Shown here: positions 8,451 to 17,617 of the stretch, in pieces | Position numbering within the stretch: position 1 is the stretch's first letter | How the letters are laid out: each line of letters opens with the position of its first letter | Assembly: GCA_043742785.1 (NCBI GenBank) | Contig: JAYTXU010000041.1 | Span: 1 to 33,490, forward strand | Direction of reading: 5' to 3' | Source: JACQCF01 sp043742785 | GTDB lineage: Bacteria; Omnitrophota; Gorgyraeia; Zapsychrales; Fredricksoniimonadaceae | Length of the DNA: 33,490 bases | Translations under genes and position numbers: made by a program | Notes under the pieces: generated by a model | Database searches by the model: none | What the model was told of the DNA's origin: nothing | What the model saw: only the letters and a program-made list of their open reading frames with translations

Positions 8451-8589
8451 AGCTTAAGCTCCTTAATGAACCCGCCTATGGGAGGGATACGGTCAAATAT
8501 TTTATACAAAAATTTAAATAATTTTGAAGTCAATAAGTTAGCACAAAGACAATTATAAATCAAATTGAAAAGTTTAGTTCATGACGCCG

Positions 8590-10260
8590 TCATCGGTTAG
8601 GTTTCTGGGCAGTAGTTAACATGTCTTGGGCATGCTCTAGAGAGATTTTATTTGTATTCTGTCCGCTCATCATTTGGGCAATTTCTTCAATACGAGCGTT
8701 ATCTTCAAGATGTTTTACATCGGTTGTAGCTCTTCCAGATTTAACGGATTTGATAACTTTGAAATGTTTATTGGCAAAGGAAGCGATTTGGGGCAGGTGG
8801 GTAATTAAAATAACCTGTCGATATTTAGCTAGATCAGTAAGTTTTTTACCTGTAATGGTACCTAAACGTCCACCTATTTGCGCGTCGATCTCGTCAAAGA
8901 TTAAAACAGGAATTGGGTCAACCTTGATGAGAGCTTTCTTAAGAGCTAGCATTACGCGGGCAGCTTCACCGGAAGAAACAATTTGGGCTAAAGGTTTTAA
9001 ATCTTCTCCTGCATTAGGACTTATATAGAAGACGATGTGGTCCACTCCTTCTGGGCCAAAGGCAACTTTTTCAAAGCGCACTTCAAATTGAACATGATTA
9101 ATGCCTAGTTCTTTAAGTTCTTTTTCAATCGTTTTGTTTAAGTCTTCTGCTGCACTTTGACGGGCCGTAGTGATTTTATTTGCTATCTTATTTAATTCTT
9201 TCTCTTTTTCAGCGATGCTTTGACGAAGATGTGAATCGTTATCTTTGAAATTTTTAATAAGATCGAGTTTTTCTTTAATTTCTTGATAAAACAAAGAGGC
9301 ATCAGCTAGGGAGGGCCCATATTTACGTTTAATATCTTGGTAGGCATCATAAAGCCTATTAGATTCTTCTGCTTGAGCAGGATCAAAACTTAAGGAATTC
9401 GCATAAGAGGTCAATTGGCTGATTAAATCATTGCTTTGTTCTTGAATAGAAGTTAATTGATCTAAAAGGGGGGAAGTTTTCTCGTCAATTTGATTAAGAT
9501 TTTTTAAAGGAGAAAATGCTTTACGTAATTGCTGATGGACGCCCATTTCTTCATCTTCCAGAATGCCAAGCAGGTTTTGAATGTGTTCATGGAGTCTTTG
9601 AGCGTTATTGATTTTTACAATCTCCTGCTCAATTTCTTCAAATTTTTCTTCACTTAGAGAAACGGCTTCGAGCTCGTTAACTTGATGAGTTAATAAGTCT
9701 AAGTCTCTTTGGCGTGTTTGGGATAGTTCAGTTAGCGTTTTGAGTTTATTTTGCAAATCGGTATAATCCCGATAAATGTTTGTGTAATTGCTTTTAAGAG
9801 AGTTAAATTCAACTAATTTGTCGAGCATTTTTAAATGCTCATTTTCCGATAAAAGCATTTGATGATCGTGGGGGCCGTGAAAATCGATTAAATGATTGCC
9901 GATAGTTTTAAGCTGACCAACAGTGACATTTAAGCCATTGATTTTGATTTTGTTCTTGCCGTCAGCTGTTATAGAACGCTGGATAATGAGTTGAGATTCT
10001 CCCTCTTGCAGAAAATCTTGAAACAGTTCATTACTGAGTAAGTTTTTGTCTAGATCAATAACAGCTTCGATGATACAAGTATTCTTAGGGTCTCGAATAG
10101 AAGAGGTATCGATGCGTTCTCCAAGGACTGAGCGCAGGGCATCAATGAGAATGGATTTTCCTGCACCGGTTTCACCAGTGAGAATATTGAGTTTTTTGTC
10201 GAATTCAATAGACAGGCGATCGATAAGTCCAAAGTTTTGAATAGTTAGTTGATTAAGCAT
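8590..10260 (-). CDS. recN: DNA repair protein RecN
   Basis: RecN is an SMC-like ATPase that gathers DNA ends during double-strand-break repair. The 556-residue protein begins MLNQLTIQNFGLIDRLSIEF, then Walker A GETGAGKSIL (29-38), the RecN marker LIDFHGPHDHQMLL, a long central coiled coil (about 150-370), the ABC signature region VSSGEAARVMLALKKAL, Walker B VLIFDEIDAQIGG and the switch VILITHLPQIASFANKHFKV. Upstream residues in frame depend on a TTG at 10278; ATG 10260 is chosen because it matches the family start. A TGTTAAGAT box ends eight bases before this ATG, implying a nearly leaderless mRNA. Divergent from the UbiA-family gene. Confidence 0.95.
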   Translation of the reverse strand: MLNQLTIQNFGLIDRLSIEFDKKLNILTGETGAGKSILIDALRSVLGERIDTSSIRDPKNTCIIEAVIDLDKNLLSNELFQDFLQEGESQLIIQRSITADGKNKIKINGLNVTVGQLKTIGNHLIDFHGPHDHQMLLSENEHLKMLDKLVEFNSLKSNYTNIYRDYTDLQNKLKTLTELSQTRQRDLDLLTHQVNELEAVSLSEEKFEEIEQEIVKINNAQRLHEHIQNLLGILEDEEMGVHQQLRKAFSPLKNLNQIDEKTSPLLDQLTSIQEQSNDLISQLTSYANSLSFDPAQAEESNRLYDAYQDIKRKYGPSLADASLFYQEIKEKLDLIKNFKDNDSHLRQSIAEKEKELNKIANKITTARQSAAEDLNKTIEKELKELGINHVQFEVRFEKVAFGPEGVDHIVFYISPNAGEDLKPLAQIVSSGEAARVMLALKKALIKVDPIPVLIFDEIDAQIGGRLGTITGKKLTDLAKYRQVILITHLPQIASFANKHFKVIKSVKSGRATTDVKHLEDNARIEEIAQMMSGQNTNKISLEHAQDMLTTAQKPNR

Positions 10261-10268
10261 AATAATAA

Positions 10269-10277
10269 ATCTTAACA
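10269..10277 (-). promoter_or_regulatory. Extended -10 element for recN, leaderless-type spacing
   Basis: On the minus strand TGTTAAGAT fits TG-n-TANNNT. Eight bases separate it from the recN ATG, so the start point would fall almost at the start codon. No -35 box or ribosome-binding site is evident. Confidence 0.4.
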
Positions 10278-10290
10278 AAGAAGAAGGTTC

Positions 10291-10318
10291 TTGAGAAGAC
10301 TTTAAATTGAGTTATTAT
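10291..10318 (+). promoter_or_regulatory. Promoter of the UbiA-family gene, leaderless-type spacing
   Basis: TTGAGA (-35) and TATTAT (-10) are separated by 16 bases. The -10 box ends eight bases before ATG 10327 and there is no Shine-Dalgarno sequence between them. Confidence 0.55.
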
Positions 10319-10326
10319 ATATTTGT

Positions 10327-11208
10327 ATGTCTATAAAAGTTTTTGTTCAATTATTGCGTTCTCGCCAGTGGGTAAAGAATTTCTTTATTTTTTCTGCCCT
10401 CATTTTTTCCGGACATTTTAATGATTTAAATCTTTGGTTGCATTATTCTCTTACTGTTGCAGGGTTTTGTCTAATCAGCAGTGGCATGTATATAATTAAT
10501 GATATTTTTGATTTAAAAGAAGACCGATTGCATTTTAAGAAAATTCAAAGACCTCTAGCTGCAGGTAAGGTGAATGTTTTTACGGCAAAAGGGATTTCAA
10601 TTTTACTTTTGATTTCAGGAGGTCTTTTATCTTTGAGTCAAGGTCGAGATGTTCTTATATTAGCTTTTTGTTATGTGTTATTACATATGCTTTATAACTT
10701 TCGTACTAAACACATTGTTATTTTAGATGTTTTAACAGTGGCATTAGGTTTTCAAATTCGTATTTGGGCTGGTTCTGCAACGGAACATTTAGCGCCATCT
10801 TCATGGCTTCAGATATGTATGTTTGTTTTAGCGTTGTTCCTAGCTTTTGCTAAACGTCGTTGTGAAATTATTTATTTAGAAGATAAAGCGTCTTCACACA
10901 GACAAGTTTTTTCACAATACACGGCGTATTTCTTAGATCAAATGATTATTATTTGTTCGACACTTTCCATTGTTCTTTATGGTCTTTATACAGTATCGTT
11001 AGAAGTGACAGAACGTGTTCATGGCTATGCTATGTTTTATTCAACAGGTTTTGTGCTTTATGGAATTTTTCGTTATTTGTATTTGCTGCATGTTAAGAAA
11101 TTAGGAGATGATCCAAGCGAAGCGTTTTTATCAGATGCTCCATTGGTTGTTAATATTATTTTGTGGCTGTTTTTCATAATGACTATTATTCAGTTATCCC
11201 ACGTTTAA
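10327..11208 (+). CDS. UbiA-family prenyltransferase, decaprenyl-phosphate phosphoribosyltransferase-like
   Basis: A 293-residue polytopic protein with about eight to nine membrane helices. It opens with LLRSRQWVKNFFIFSALIFSG and contains NDIFDLKEDRLHFKKIQRPLAAG (about residues 58-80), the first Asp-rich motif, and a second conserved stretch YNFRTKHIVILDVLTVALGFQIRIWAGS. The RxRQWVKN start and the D-xxx-DR-H-x-K-xx-RP-AAG pattern are those of DPPR synthases, which attach phosphoribose to decaprenyl phosphate for arabinan precursors in mycobacteria. Distant bacterial relatives may act on other polyprenyl phosphates. Its place among glycan genes favours a polyprenyl-linked sugar role over quinone or heme synthesis; that is inference. 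Confidence 0.8.
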   Translation: MSIKVFVQLLRSRQWVKNFFIFSALIFSGHFNDLNLWLHYSLTVAGFCLISSGMYIINDIFDLKEDRLHFKKIQRPLAAGKVNVFTAKGISILLLISGGLLSLSQGRDVLILAFCYVLLHMLYNFRTKHIVILDVLTVALGFQIRIWAGSATEHLAPSSWLQICMFVLALFLAFAKRRCEIIYLEDKASSHRQVFSQYTAYFLDQMIIICSTLSIVLYGLYTVSLEVTERVHGYAMFYSTGFVLYGIFRYLYLLHVKKLGDDPSEAFLSDAPLVVNIILWLFFIMTIIQLSHV

Positions 11209-11219
11209 ATCTAAACTTT

Positions 11220-12104
11220 CTAATAAGTGAATTTTTTATGGGAAAATGGAGCAAGTAAGACTCCTAAACTAATTTTAAACCATTGACGGTTTTGAGTGGT
11301 TGGGATTAGAGCTAAAGGTAAGAAGCGTAGCGCATTGAGATAAAGGGTTAGCCAGATTAACCAAGGATAATGTTCTCGAAGTTTTAGAATGGATTGTCCA
11401 ATGGCTAGAGGTTTTTGAAGAGAAGTAAAATAAAGGGGAGGGTGCTGATAGTGCAACAGGTTGGTTTCTAGAATTTTGAATCCTTTTAAAGTCATCCGAA
11501 TGCCTAAATCGATATCTTCGTAGGCTACAAGGTTTTTATAATATCCTCCGATATCTTCCAAAGAAGTTCTTTTGTAAAGAATACAGCGTGTAGCAAAAGA
11601 GTAAGAGTCTAAGAATTGATACTTTTCTTCCCCTTCTTTTATAAGAGCTTTTCCGTAAGGAATAATGACATCAGAATTAGATTGTTTGAATAGCGATAAT
11701 GATTCTTCTAGAAAATCTTTTTGTGGTAATCGGGTGTCATCATCAAGAAATAATACAAACTCTCCTTGAGCTTTTTGAAGGGTTTCATTTCTAAGGATCC
11801 CTAGCAGTCCTTCTTTTGAGGTATTACGAATATAAAAGATGTTGAGGAGCTTAGAGTATTTCTTAACGAGGTCTTCGAGACCTGGGAGGCTGTTGTCTAG
11901 AATGACAAGTTCAAAAGAATCTTTATTGAGGGTTTGTTTTGTAAAATCGATTAATAGTTGTTCTAATTGTTGGGTTTCTCTAGCTGTGCAAAGGAGGCAT
12001 GAAATAAAGTTATTTTTCATGCGGGGTAAGGGTTTTATTAAGTCTCCTTCTAGGTTGAAAGGAAACAGTTGGTAAATTTTTTTTAAAATGATTAATCTAA
12101 TCAT
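11220..12104 (-). CDS. Glycosyltransferase family 2 protein
   Basis: A 294-residue GT-A fold enzyme. FISCLLCTARETQQLEQLLIDF is the first beta-alpha unit, VLFLDDDTRLP holds the metal-binding DxD-type motif, and YYKNLVAYEDIDLGIRM holds the ED acceptor/base motif. The C-terminal hydrophobic stretch (PWLIWLTLYLNALRFLPLALIP) suggests membrane association. ATG 12104 is chosen because it overlaps the stop of the upstream helicase gene by one base (TAATG), a translational-coupling arrangement; a TTG at 12116 in frame is the alternative. Nucleotide-sugar donor and acceptor are unknown. Tight coupling to a helicase is odd and probably reflects genome compaction. Confidence 0.85.
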   Translation of the reverse strand: MIRLIILKKIYQLFPFNLEGDLIKPLPRMKNNFISCLLCTARETQQLEQLLIDFTKQTLNKDSFELVILDNSLPGLEDLVKKYSKLLNIFYIRNTSKEGLLGILRNETLQKAQGEFVLFLDDDTRLPQKDFLEESLSLFKQSNSDVIIPYGKALIKEGEEKYQFLDSYSFATRCILYKRTSLEDIGGYYKNLVAYEDIDLGIRMTLKGFKILETNLLHYQHPPLYFTSLQKPLAIGQSILKLREHYPWLIWLTLYLNALRFLPLALIPTTQNRQWFKISLGVLLAPFSHKKFTY

Positions 12105-14335
12105 TAATCCGTCCAAGCAGCTGTTTCTTGCAAAGGTTCTTCCATAACAACAGAAGAAGAGGATTTCTTTTTTAGAGGATTTCGAATTTGTTCGATAATT
12201 TCATAAGCTAGAGATTTGCCAATGGTTTTGATGGAGGCTAGTACATGTTCATCAGAAATTTTGAGATCGTTTAGTTTATGGTATCCATGGGTGAATAATT
12301 GTCTGGCGCGTATACGTCCGACTCCGCGTAGACTAGCTAATTCCAGCAACTCTTCTTTTATTCCATAACGTATTCTGTGGCGAAGATTTTCTAGATTAAA
12401 ACTTAGTTTTTTGTAGTGATAAAGTTCTGCAATTGTTCCAGCGGCATATAAAAGCCATCCAGCACTTTCCACATGCCGATAGATATCTCCTGGACCTACG
12501 TTAAATTCATCACAAAGTATTTCTTCTTTTTCTTCTTCAATCCATTGACTTAAGAGCCACATGGTTTTTAGTGTTGAGTAAAAGGTGTAAACATCTTGGA
12601 GCATGGGTAAATCATTTGGAGAGAGAATGAGTTCATCTTCAATTTTATTAGAAAGGCTTTCTAATTCCTCATAGTCTGCTTTACCAACAGATAGCATTTC
12701 GCTATCCGGGCAGCAGGCAATTAAATGGAGAAGTCCTAGGTTAGAAAAACTTTTGCCGCTGTGAATTTTAGTTAATCCTTCACGTAAGGTAAGACTTGTA
12801 ATGGGGTCAAGGTATAAACGGCTAGTCGTGTTGCCTAGGGGGGTGGTAAAGAATCTAAACCCGCTTTTTTCAATAAATCCATTTTGATGAAGGAAATCAA
12901 AGATTTGACCAATTAGATCTAAAAGGTTTAATCCTTGACGTTGATAAGCTAAGAAAGTTTGATTGATAAATTCAAACATACCACTAACATCATGAACATA
13001 ACCGGCAGCAATGGAAGACAAGACGTGAATCCGAAGAGCGGATTCGGTGCCTAGTTTTGAAGTGACAGGCTCCGGTGTAGCTAAGATAAACTTTTCAAAT
13101 AAGGCGTTTTGTTCGGAGAGTGATTTAGCCATAAGAACAGCTTCACCATAATCATCATATTGAGGTCGTCCAGCACGGCCAGCGCATTGTTTATATTCAG
13201 CAGTTGAGATGTAAACAGAACCCAAACCGCTGGCATAGCGTTTGCAGTCACGGATAATAGCCCGTCTTGCGGGTAAATTGACTCCAGCGGCTAAGGTGGG
13301 GGTGGAAGCGATAGTTTTTATAATATTTTTCTTGAAATAATCTTCGACCAATTGTCTTTGTTTCGGTTTTAAGCCTGCATGATGAAAGGCGCTTCCTAAT
13401 TTGATACAGTCAGCTAATTTTTTACAGACCTTCGTGGCGCTTGGTTCATCAGCAATCTCTTTAGCTAGTTGATTGAGAACTTTACGTTCTTCAACTTTTA
13501 TTAAGCTAGAAATACTTGGAGCTAATTCTCTGGCTACAGCCTGTGCAGAACGGCGGGAATTGACAAAGACTAAGACTTGTCCGCCACCCCGCAAAGTATC
13601 CATGGTCAGTTTGCTTAAATCATCAGATTCTTCTTCTTTGATGATACGAATCGAATCATTATTAAAAATAATTCGATCATTGTAGTGAACGCCTTCTTTT
13701 AAAGGGATCGGCCTCCACTGGCTGTAGGTTAATTCTGCGTTGAGCCATCCAGCGATTTCTTTAGCGTTGCTGATGGTGGCACTTAAGCCCAAGATTTGAA
13801 TATCAGGCTTCATTTGCTTGATACGGGTGATTAGTATTTCTAAAGTAGGCCCTCGATGTTCATCATTAAGTGTATGAATTTCATCTAAAACAATAGCAGT
13901 TAGATTATTCATTAACCAACTGGACTTTGATCTTAATAAGGAGTCTATTTTCTCAGGAGTCGAAATGAGAATTTGATAACGGTTTAAATGTTGACTAGGG
14001 GAGTCTAAATCTCCTGTTGCGATTCCAATAGAGATGCCAAGGCGTTCATATTTTTTCTTGAAATCTTGATATTTCTCACTGGCTAAGGCTTTCAGAGGAC
14101 AGATGTATAAAGCCCTTCCGCCTTCGTGAAGGATTGTCTTAAGAATGCATAATTCAGCAATCAAAGTTTTTCCTGAAGCAGTGGGAACAGCCATAATTAA
14201 ATTCTTTTTGTCTAATATTCCTTTTTTAACAGCATCGATTTGTGGAGGGTTAAGTGTTTCAATACCGTGGGATATTAAGATGTCCGATATTGTTGGGGGG
14301 AAAGCATACTTCTCCAGGACTTCTTTAATTTTCAT
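12104..14335 (-). CDS. Ski2-like DEAD/DEAH superfamily 2 helicase, Hel308-type
   Basis: A 743-residue ATP-dependent helicase. Motifs in order: Q-motif-like PPQIDAVKKG (30-39), Walker A AVPTASGKTLIAE (49-61), ICPLKALASEK (Ia), STPEKIDSLL (Ic), Walker B box DEIHTL (151-156), LGLSATISN (III), VFVNSRRSAQAVA (IV), STPTLAAGVNLPARRAII (V) and QCAGRAGRPQYDDYGEA (VI). A winged-helix/ratchet region follows, then a C-terminal helix-hairpin-helix LASLRGVGRIRARQLFTHGY. This architecture is that of archaeal Hel308 and eukaryotic HELQ, which act at stalled replication forks. In a bacterium it is unusual and suggests transfer from archaea, though similar proteins occur in some uncultured bacterial phyla. The fork-repair role is inferred. 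Its stop overlaps the GT2 start. Confidence 0.88.
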   Translation of the reverse strand: MKIKEVLEKYAFPPTISDILISHGIETLNPPQIDAVKKGILDKKNLIMAVPTASGKTLIAELCILKTILHEGGRALYICPLKALASEKYQDFKKKYERLGISIGIATGDLDSPSQHLNRYQILISTPEKIDSLLRSKSSWLMNNLTAIVLDEIHTLNDEHRGPTLEILITRIKQMKPDIQILGLSATISNAKEIAGWLNAELTYSQWRPIPLKEGVHYNDRIIFNNDSIRIIKEEESDDLSKLTMDTLRGGGQVLVFVNSRRSAQAVARELAPSISSLIKVEERKVLNQLAKEIADEPSATKVCKKLADCIKLGSAFHHAGLKPKQRQLVEDYFKKNIIKTIASTPTLAAGVNLPARRAIIRDCKRYASGLGSVYISTAEYKQCAGRAGRPQYDDYGEAVLMAKSLSEQNALFEKFILATPEPVTSKLGTESALRIHVLSSIAAGYVHDVSGMFEFINQTFLAYQRQGLNLLDLIGQIFDFLHQNGFIEKSGFRFFTTPLGNTTSRLYLDPITSLTLREGLTKIHSGKSFSNLGLLHLIACCPDSEMLSVGKADYEELESLSNKIEDELILSPNDLPMLQDVYTFYSTLKTMWLLSQWIEEEKEEILCDEFNVGPGDIYRHVESAGWLLYAAGTIAELYHYKKLSFNLENLRHRIRYGIKEELLELASLRGVGRIRARQLFTHGYHKLNDLKISDEHVLASIKTIGKSLAYEIIEQIRNPLKKKSSSSVVMEEPLQETAAWTD

Positions 14336-14395
14336 GTTTGTTTTTTAACATAGAAAGAAGAGGTTGTCTAACGTAAAAAATTTATTGTAGTGCAA

Positions 14396-14424
14396 TTGAC
14401 TCGTTCAAGGCTTTATTCTACTAT
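14396..14424 (+). promoter_or_regulatory. Sigma-70 promoter of dtd, leaderless-type spacing
   Basis: TTGACT and TACTAT with an exact 17-base spacer: the clearest promoter in the window. The -10 box ends six bases before ATG 14431, so transcription should begin at the start codon itself. Confidence 0.7.
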
Positions 14425-14430
14425 GCTTTT

Positions 14431-14880
14431 ATGCGCGTTGTTATTCAAAGGGTCAAAAAAGCTTCAGTGACAGTAGGATCTCAAGTGGTTGGTCATATAC
14501 AGCGAGGAGTTCTTATTTTCTTAGGGATAGCTAAAGAGGATTCTTTCTTAGAAGCAGATTGGTTGATTAAGAAGATTATTGAATTACGGATTTTTGAAGA
14601 TGAGCAAGGCAAGATGAATTTGTCTGCTATTGAAGTTGAAGCGCAGTTTATGGTGGTTTCACAGTTTACCTTGTATGGAAATTGTGATCAAGGTCGACGA
14701 CCATCCTTTGATCAAGCTGCAAGGCCAGATAAAGCGGAGGAACTTTATAATTATTTTATTAAAGGTTTAAGAAAAAACAAGGTAACAGTAGCCACAGGAC
14801 AATTTCAGGCTATGATGGACGTAAGTTTGGTTAACGATGGTCCGGTTACGTTTATTTTGGAATCTCATGTCGATCATTGA
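14431..14880 (+). CDS. dtd: D-aminoacyl-tRNA deacylase
   Basis: Dtd hydrolyses D-amino acids (and glycine mischarged on tRNA-Ala) from tRNA, protecting translation. The 149-residue product has the usual length and starts MRVVIQRVKKASVTV. The two active-site motifs are intact: SQFTLYG (77-83) and the Gly-cisPro motif NDGPVT (135-140), preceded by MMDVSLV. The residue before Ala in the usual FGAxM stretch is Gln instead of Gly (FQAMM), a minor change. It is the first gene of a run with tatD and two anchored proteins; its 3' end overlaps tatD by 14 bases. Confidence 0.95.
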   Translation: MRVVIQRVKKASVTVGSQVVGHIQRGVLIFLGIAKEDSFLEADWLIKKIIELRIFEDEQGKMNLSAIEVEAQFMVVSQFTLYGNCDQGRRPSFDQAARPDKAEELYNYFIKGLRKNKVTVATGQFQAMMDVSLVNDGPVTFILESHVDH

Positions 14881-15646
14881 TACTCACGCGCATATTGACC
14901 AGATTGAAAATTGGCCGAAGGCCTTGGAGAATGCCACACAAGCTGGTGTTAGTGATATTGTAGCTGTTAGTGTTGACTTGGATTCTATGCGCAAGGTTTT
15001 AGTTTTGGCTAAAACCATTAAAGAGATTAATATTCATCCAGCTTTAGGCGTACATCCAGGGATGGTTAAAGATGGATTGCCGCAAGAAGTTTTTGATTTT
15101 ATTCGAGAGCATATCAAAGAAGCCATTGCTGTTGGAGAAACAGGGTTGGATTATTGGTATAAATGGGTAAGGGATAATCAAGAGGAGCGTTCTAAACAAA
15201 AAGATTCATTTGATAAACATTTGTTAATCGCTAAAGAATTTGATTTACCAATTATCATTCATAGTCGGGGAGCCTGGCGAGATTGTCTGGCCATGACAAA
15301 GCAAGCAGGGGTTACAAGAGCCTTGTTTCATTGGTACAGCGGACCGATAGATATTTTACAGCAGATTTTAGAGGCAGGGTTTTATGTTTCTACTAGCCCT
15401 ATTGTAGCTTATAATCCCCAATCTCAACAAGCGATGCTGGCGGCTCAAGTAGACCGTATTTTGATTGAAACAGATTCACCAGTAACTTATAAGGATGAAG
15501 AGCAGGGAAGTTATCTGAGTGAACCAAAGGATGTTGTGAGAACTTTGAAAGCTTTGAGTCGATTGAAGAATATTGAAGAAGAAAATCTCTTGAATATCGT
15601 TAATCAAAATGCGAAATGTTTTTTTGGTCTGCCATCAGAAATTTAA
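14867..15646 (+). CDS. tatD: TatD-family metal-dependent hydrolase/DNase
   Basis: TatD enzymes are TIM-barrel metallohydrolases, often with 3'-5' exonuclease activity. The 259-residue protein has the metal ligands in order: DTHAHID (about residue 5), GVHPGM, VGETGLDYWYK (catalytic Glu), IIHSRGAWRDC, ALFHWYSGP and LIETDSPV (final Asp). ATG 14867 lies inside the end of dtd and begins MSIIDTHAHID exactly as the family does; upstream in-frame residues from 14837 are not needed. dtd-tatD overlap implies co-expression. Confidence 0.93.
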   Translation: MSIIDTHAHIDQIENWPKALENATQAGVSDIVAVSVDLDSMRKVLVLAKTIKEINIHPALGVHPGMVKDGLPQEVFDFIREHIKEAIAVGETGLDYWYKWVRDNQEERSKQKDSFDKHLLIAKEFDLPIIIHSRGAWRDCLAMTKQAGVTRALFHWYSGPIDILQQILEAGFYVSTSPIVAYNPQSQQAMLAAQVDRILIETDSPVTYKDEEQGSYLSEPKDVVRTLKALSRLKNIEEENLLNIVNQNAKCFFGLPSEI

Positions 15647-15655
15647 TAGGGTTTT

Positions 15656-17617
15656 ATGAATAAGAAAACTATAATTTTGTTTTTATTAGGGTTGATTGTA
15701 TTGGGGTTGGTAGGAGTGTATTTATTTTGTCGGCCTTTGTCGATAAATATCGAGCAGGTTTTTCCATCAAAGGTTTTGATATATGCACGTTTTTCTCATG
15801 TGGAGGCAGACTTGAATCAATTCTCTCAAAGTGTGTTTTGGAAGAATGTTTCGACTGTAAATTGGCCAAAAGTTTTAGAACATAACAGCGTTTCAGTAGA
15901 AGACGTTAAAAATTTTCAGAAGATGCAAAAGGAAGCAGAGTTTTTGTTTAGCAATTCATTTGTAAAGAAGTTTTTTGGTTCAGAATTAGCTGTTGGTATC
16001 TATGATCAAAGTTCTGTTCTTTTTGCTACTCGCTTAGGGTTTTCTTTTCAAATGGCTGAATTGTTTGTTTCCATGGCTCATCAATGGGCAGATGATATTA
16101 CAACGACAACAGAGAAATATAATGGGTTTAAAATTATTCATGTTCATTTTAAAAAGCGTCAATTAGATTTACAGTACGTTCGTATTCGTGATGTTTTATT
16201 GCTATCACTGTCCCATTCTAATATTTTGCATCAAGCTCTTGATGTTTATCAGAAAAAACAATTATCATTAAGTTTGGATAAAGATTTTTCTAAAGCTGTT
16301 TTAAGTGCTTACATAAAAGGGCATGAAGTTCTTTATATTAATATTCAGGCAATTCTTGGAATATTTAAGAAAAATATCTTAGGAGTTCAAAATAAAAACA
16401 TACAGCAGGTTTTAGAAATGGTTTCAGGCTTTAAATCTTATACAGTGTCGTTCTTGCCAGGAGATGTCTCTAAAATAAAGTTTATTATGCATTTTGAGCC
16501 CCTTCAATTAAATCATTATTGGCAATCTTTGCTTTCTTGTTCACCCTCTGCTAACACTTCTTTAAGATTTGCGCCGCACAACGTAGTCGTCTATAACTGG
16601 GGGCAATGTTATGATTTTAAAGAATTGTTGACTAGTATGAACAAAGATTCTCTAGGTAAGGTGATGGAAGGTGTTGAGAAAGTAAAGCATCGTATTGAAA
16701 AAAGATTCAAATTAAATATTCAAGAGGATGTTTTACCCATTCTAGGGTCTCAGGTGGGTTGGTATTTAAATGATGTTGATACTCAAGGTTTATTTCCTTA
16801 TCCGCGAGGGGTAGCTTTTATAAAGATTAAGGATCGTTTGGCTGCTGAGAAGTTAATGGAGAGATTTGCTCAAAAAGCGTGGGTTTTGCTACAACAGGAA
16901 GATTATCAAGAATCATTAATTCATTATATAACATTACCTTTGGGGGCGAATATGGACCCGGGGTATGCATTCTTAGGTGATTATTTATTGTTAGGCAGTT
17001 CACGGCAGTTACTGAAAACATCTATTGATGCATTTAATAATTCTAATCAATCATTAGAGTCTAGTGAGTCTTTGAAAGAACTTAATATTAAATCTTCAGA
17101 GACTAATCAGGGGGTTATTTACCTTAAAATAGATGAAACAGTCTCACGGCTGCAGCAAGTATTGGCGTGGTATAATAAAACTGTTTCTTCGCAAATTCAA
17201 GCAGCATTGGCCTACAGTCAAGAAGTTGAAGATAAGAAAAAAGAACTAGAAGAAGCAGTTGTTTCTAAGAAACAGGAATTTGATTTAGCTCAAAAGAATC
17301 TAAAAAATCTTCGATCCAAAGAACTTTTTGTAGATGGTACTGATGAGGAAAAGGCTAATCAACAAGAAAATATGGATCATTTAGCTTCGGATATAAAATC
17401 TCTTCAAGAAGATGTGGGGGCTTATCAAGATCAAAGTAGAGGGCTTCAACAGGCATCTATGACCTATAAAAATCAAGCTGAATTTGCTAAAACGTGGTTA
17501 TTTAATTCTGATGAGGTATTTACACCTTTTTTAAAAGCTTTTGAGAGTTTTCATGCATTAGGGATGAAATGGTCTTTGAATGGTCAGGTGAGTGAAATGG
17601 AGATGTTGATTAAATGA
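15656..17617 (+). CDS. Large single-pass anchored protein with C-terminal coiled coil, function unknown
   Basis: A 653-residue protein. The N-terminus is a lysine pair followed by one hydrophobic helix (about residues 5-26, IILFLLGLIVLGLVGVYLF), so an anchor with the bulk outside the cytoplasm. The long middle part (30-500) has repeated beta-rich blocks such as PSKVLIYARFSH, VGIYDQSSVLFATRLG, YLNDVDTQGLFPYPRGVAFIKI and GYAFLGDYLLLGSSRQLL, a style seen in DUF3352-like proteins; I cannot confirm that family. Residues about 520-610 are charged and heptad-like (coiled coil). It starts nine bases after tatD and ends in an ATGA overlap with a small lipoprotein, so the two may work together at the membrane. 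Confidence 0.7.
   Translation: MNKKTIILFLLGLIVLGLVGVYLFCRPLSINIEQVFPSKVLIYARFSHVEADLNQFSQSVFWKNVSTVNWPKVLEHNSVSVEDVKNFQKMQKEAEFLFSNSFVKKFFGSELAVGIYDQSSVLFATRLGFSFQMAELFVSMAHQWADDITTTTEKYNGFKIIHVHFKKRQLDLQYVRIRDVLLLSLSHSNILHQALDVYQKKQLSLSLDKDFSKAVLSAYIKGHEVLYINIQAILGIFKKNILGVQNKNIQQVLEMVSGFKSYTVSFLPGDVSKIKFIMHFEPLQLNHYWQSLLSCSPSANTSLRFAPHNVVVYNWGQCYDFKELLTSMNKDSLGKVMEGVEKVKHRIEKRFKLNIQEDVLPILGSQVGWYLNDVDTQGLFPYPRGVAFIKIKDRLAAEKLMERFAQKAWVLLQQEDYQESLIHYITLPLGANMDPGYAFLGDYLLLGSSRQLLKTSIDAFNNSNQSLESSESLKELNIKSSETNQGVIYLKIDETVSRLQQVLAWYNKTVSSQIQAALAYSQEVEDKKKELEEAVVSKKQEFDLAQKNLKNLRSKELFVDGTDEEKANQQENMDHLASDIKSLQEDVGAYQDQSRGLQQASMTYKNQAEFAKTWLFNSDEVFTPFLKAFESFHALGMKWSLNGQVSEMEMLIK

Noticed and set aside
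8501..8533. TTGACT and TATAAA on the minus strand upstream of pfk
   Set aside because: The spacer is 21 bases, too long for a normal sigma-70 promoter; co-transcription with recN is equally likely.
8581..8593. ATGACG-C-CGTCAT palindrome at the end of recN
   Set aside because: The one-base centre leaves no room for a stable hairpin loop and there is no T-run; it is probably chance.
8621..9028. 135-residue open frame on the plus strand
   Set aside because: Fully antisense to the C-terminal ATPase half of recN; composition reflects the reverse of RecN codons.
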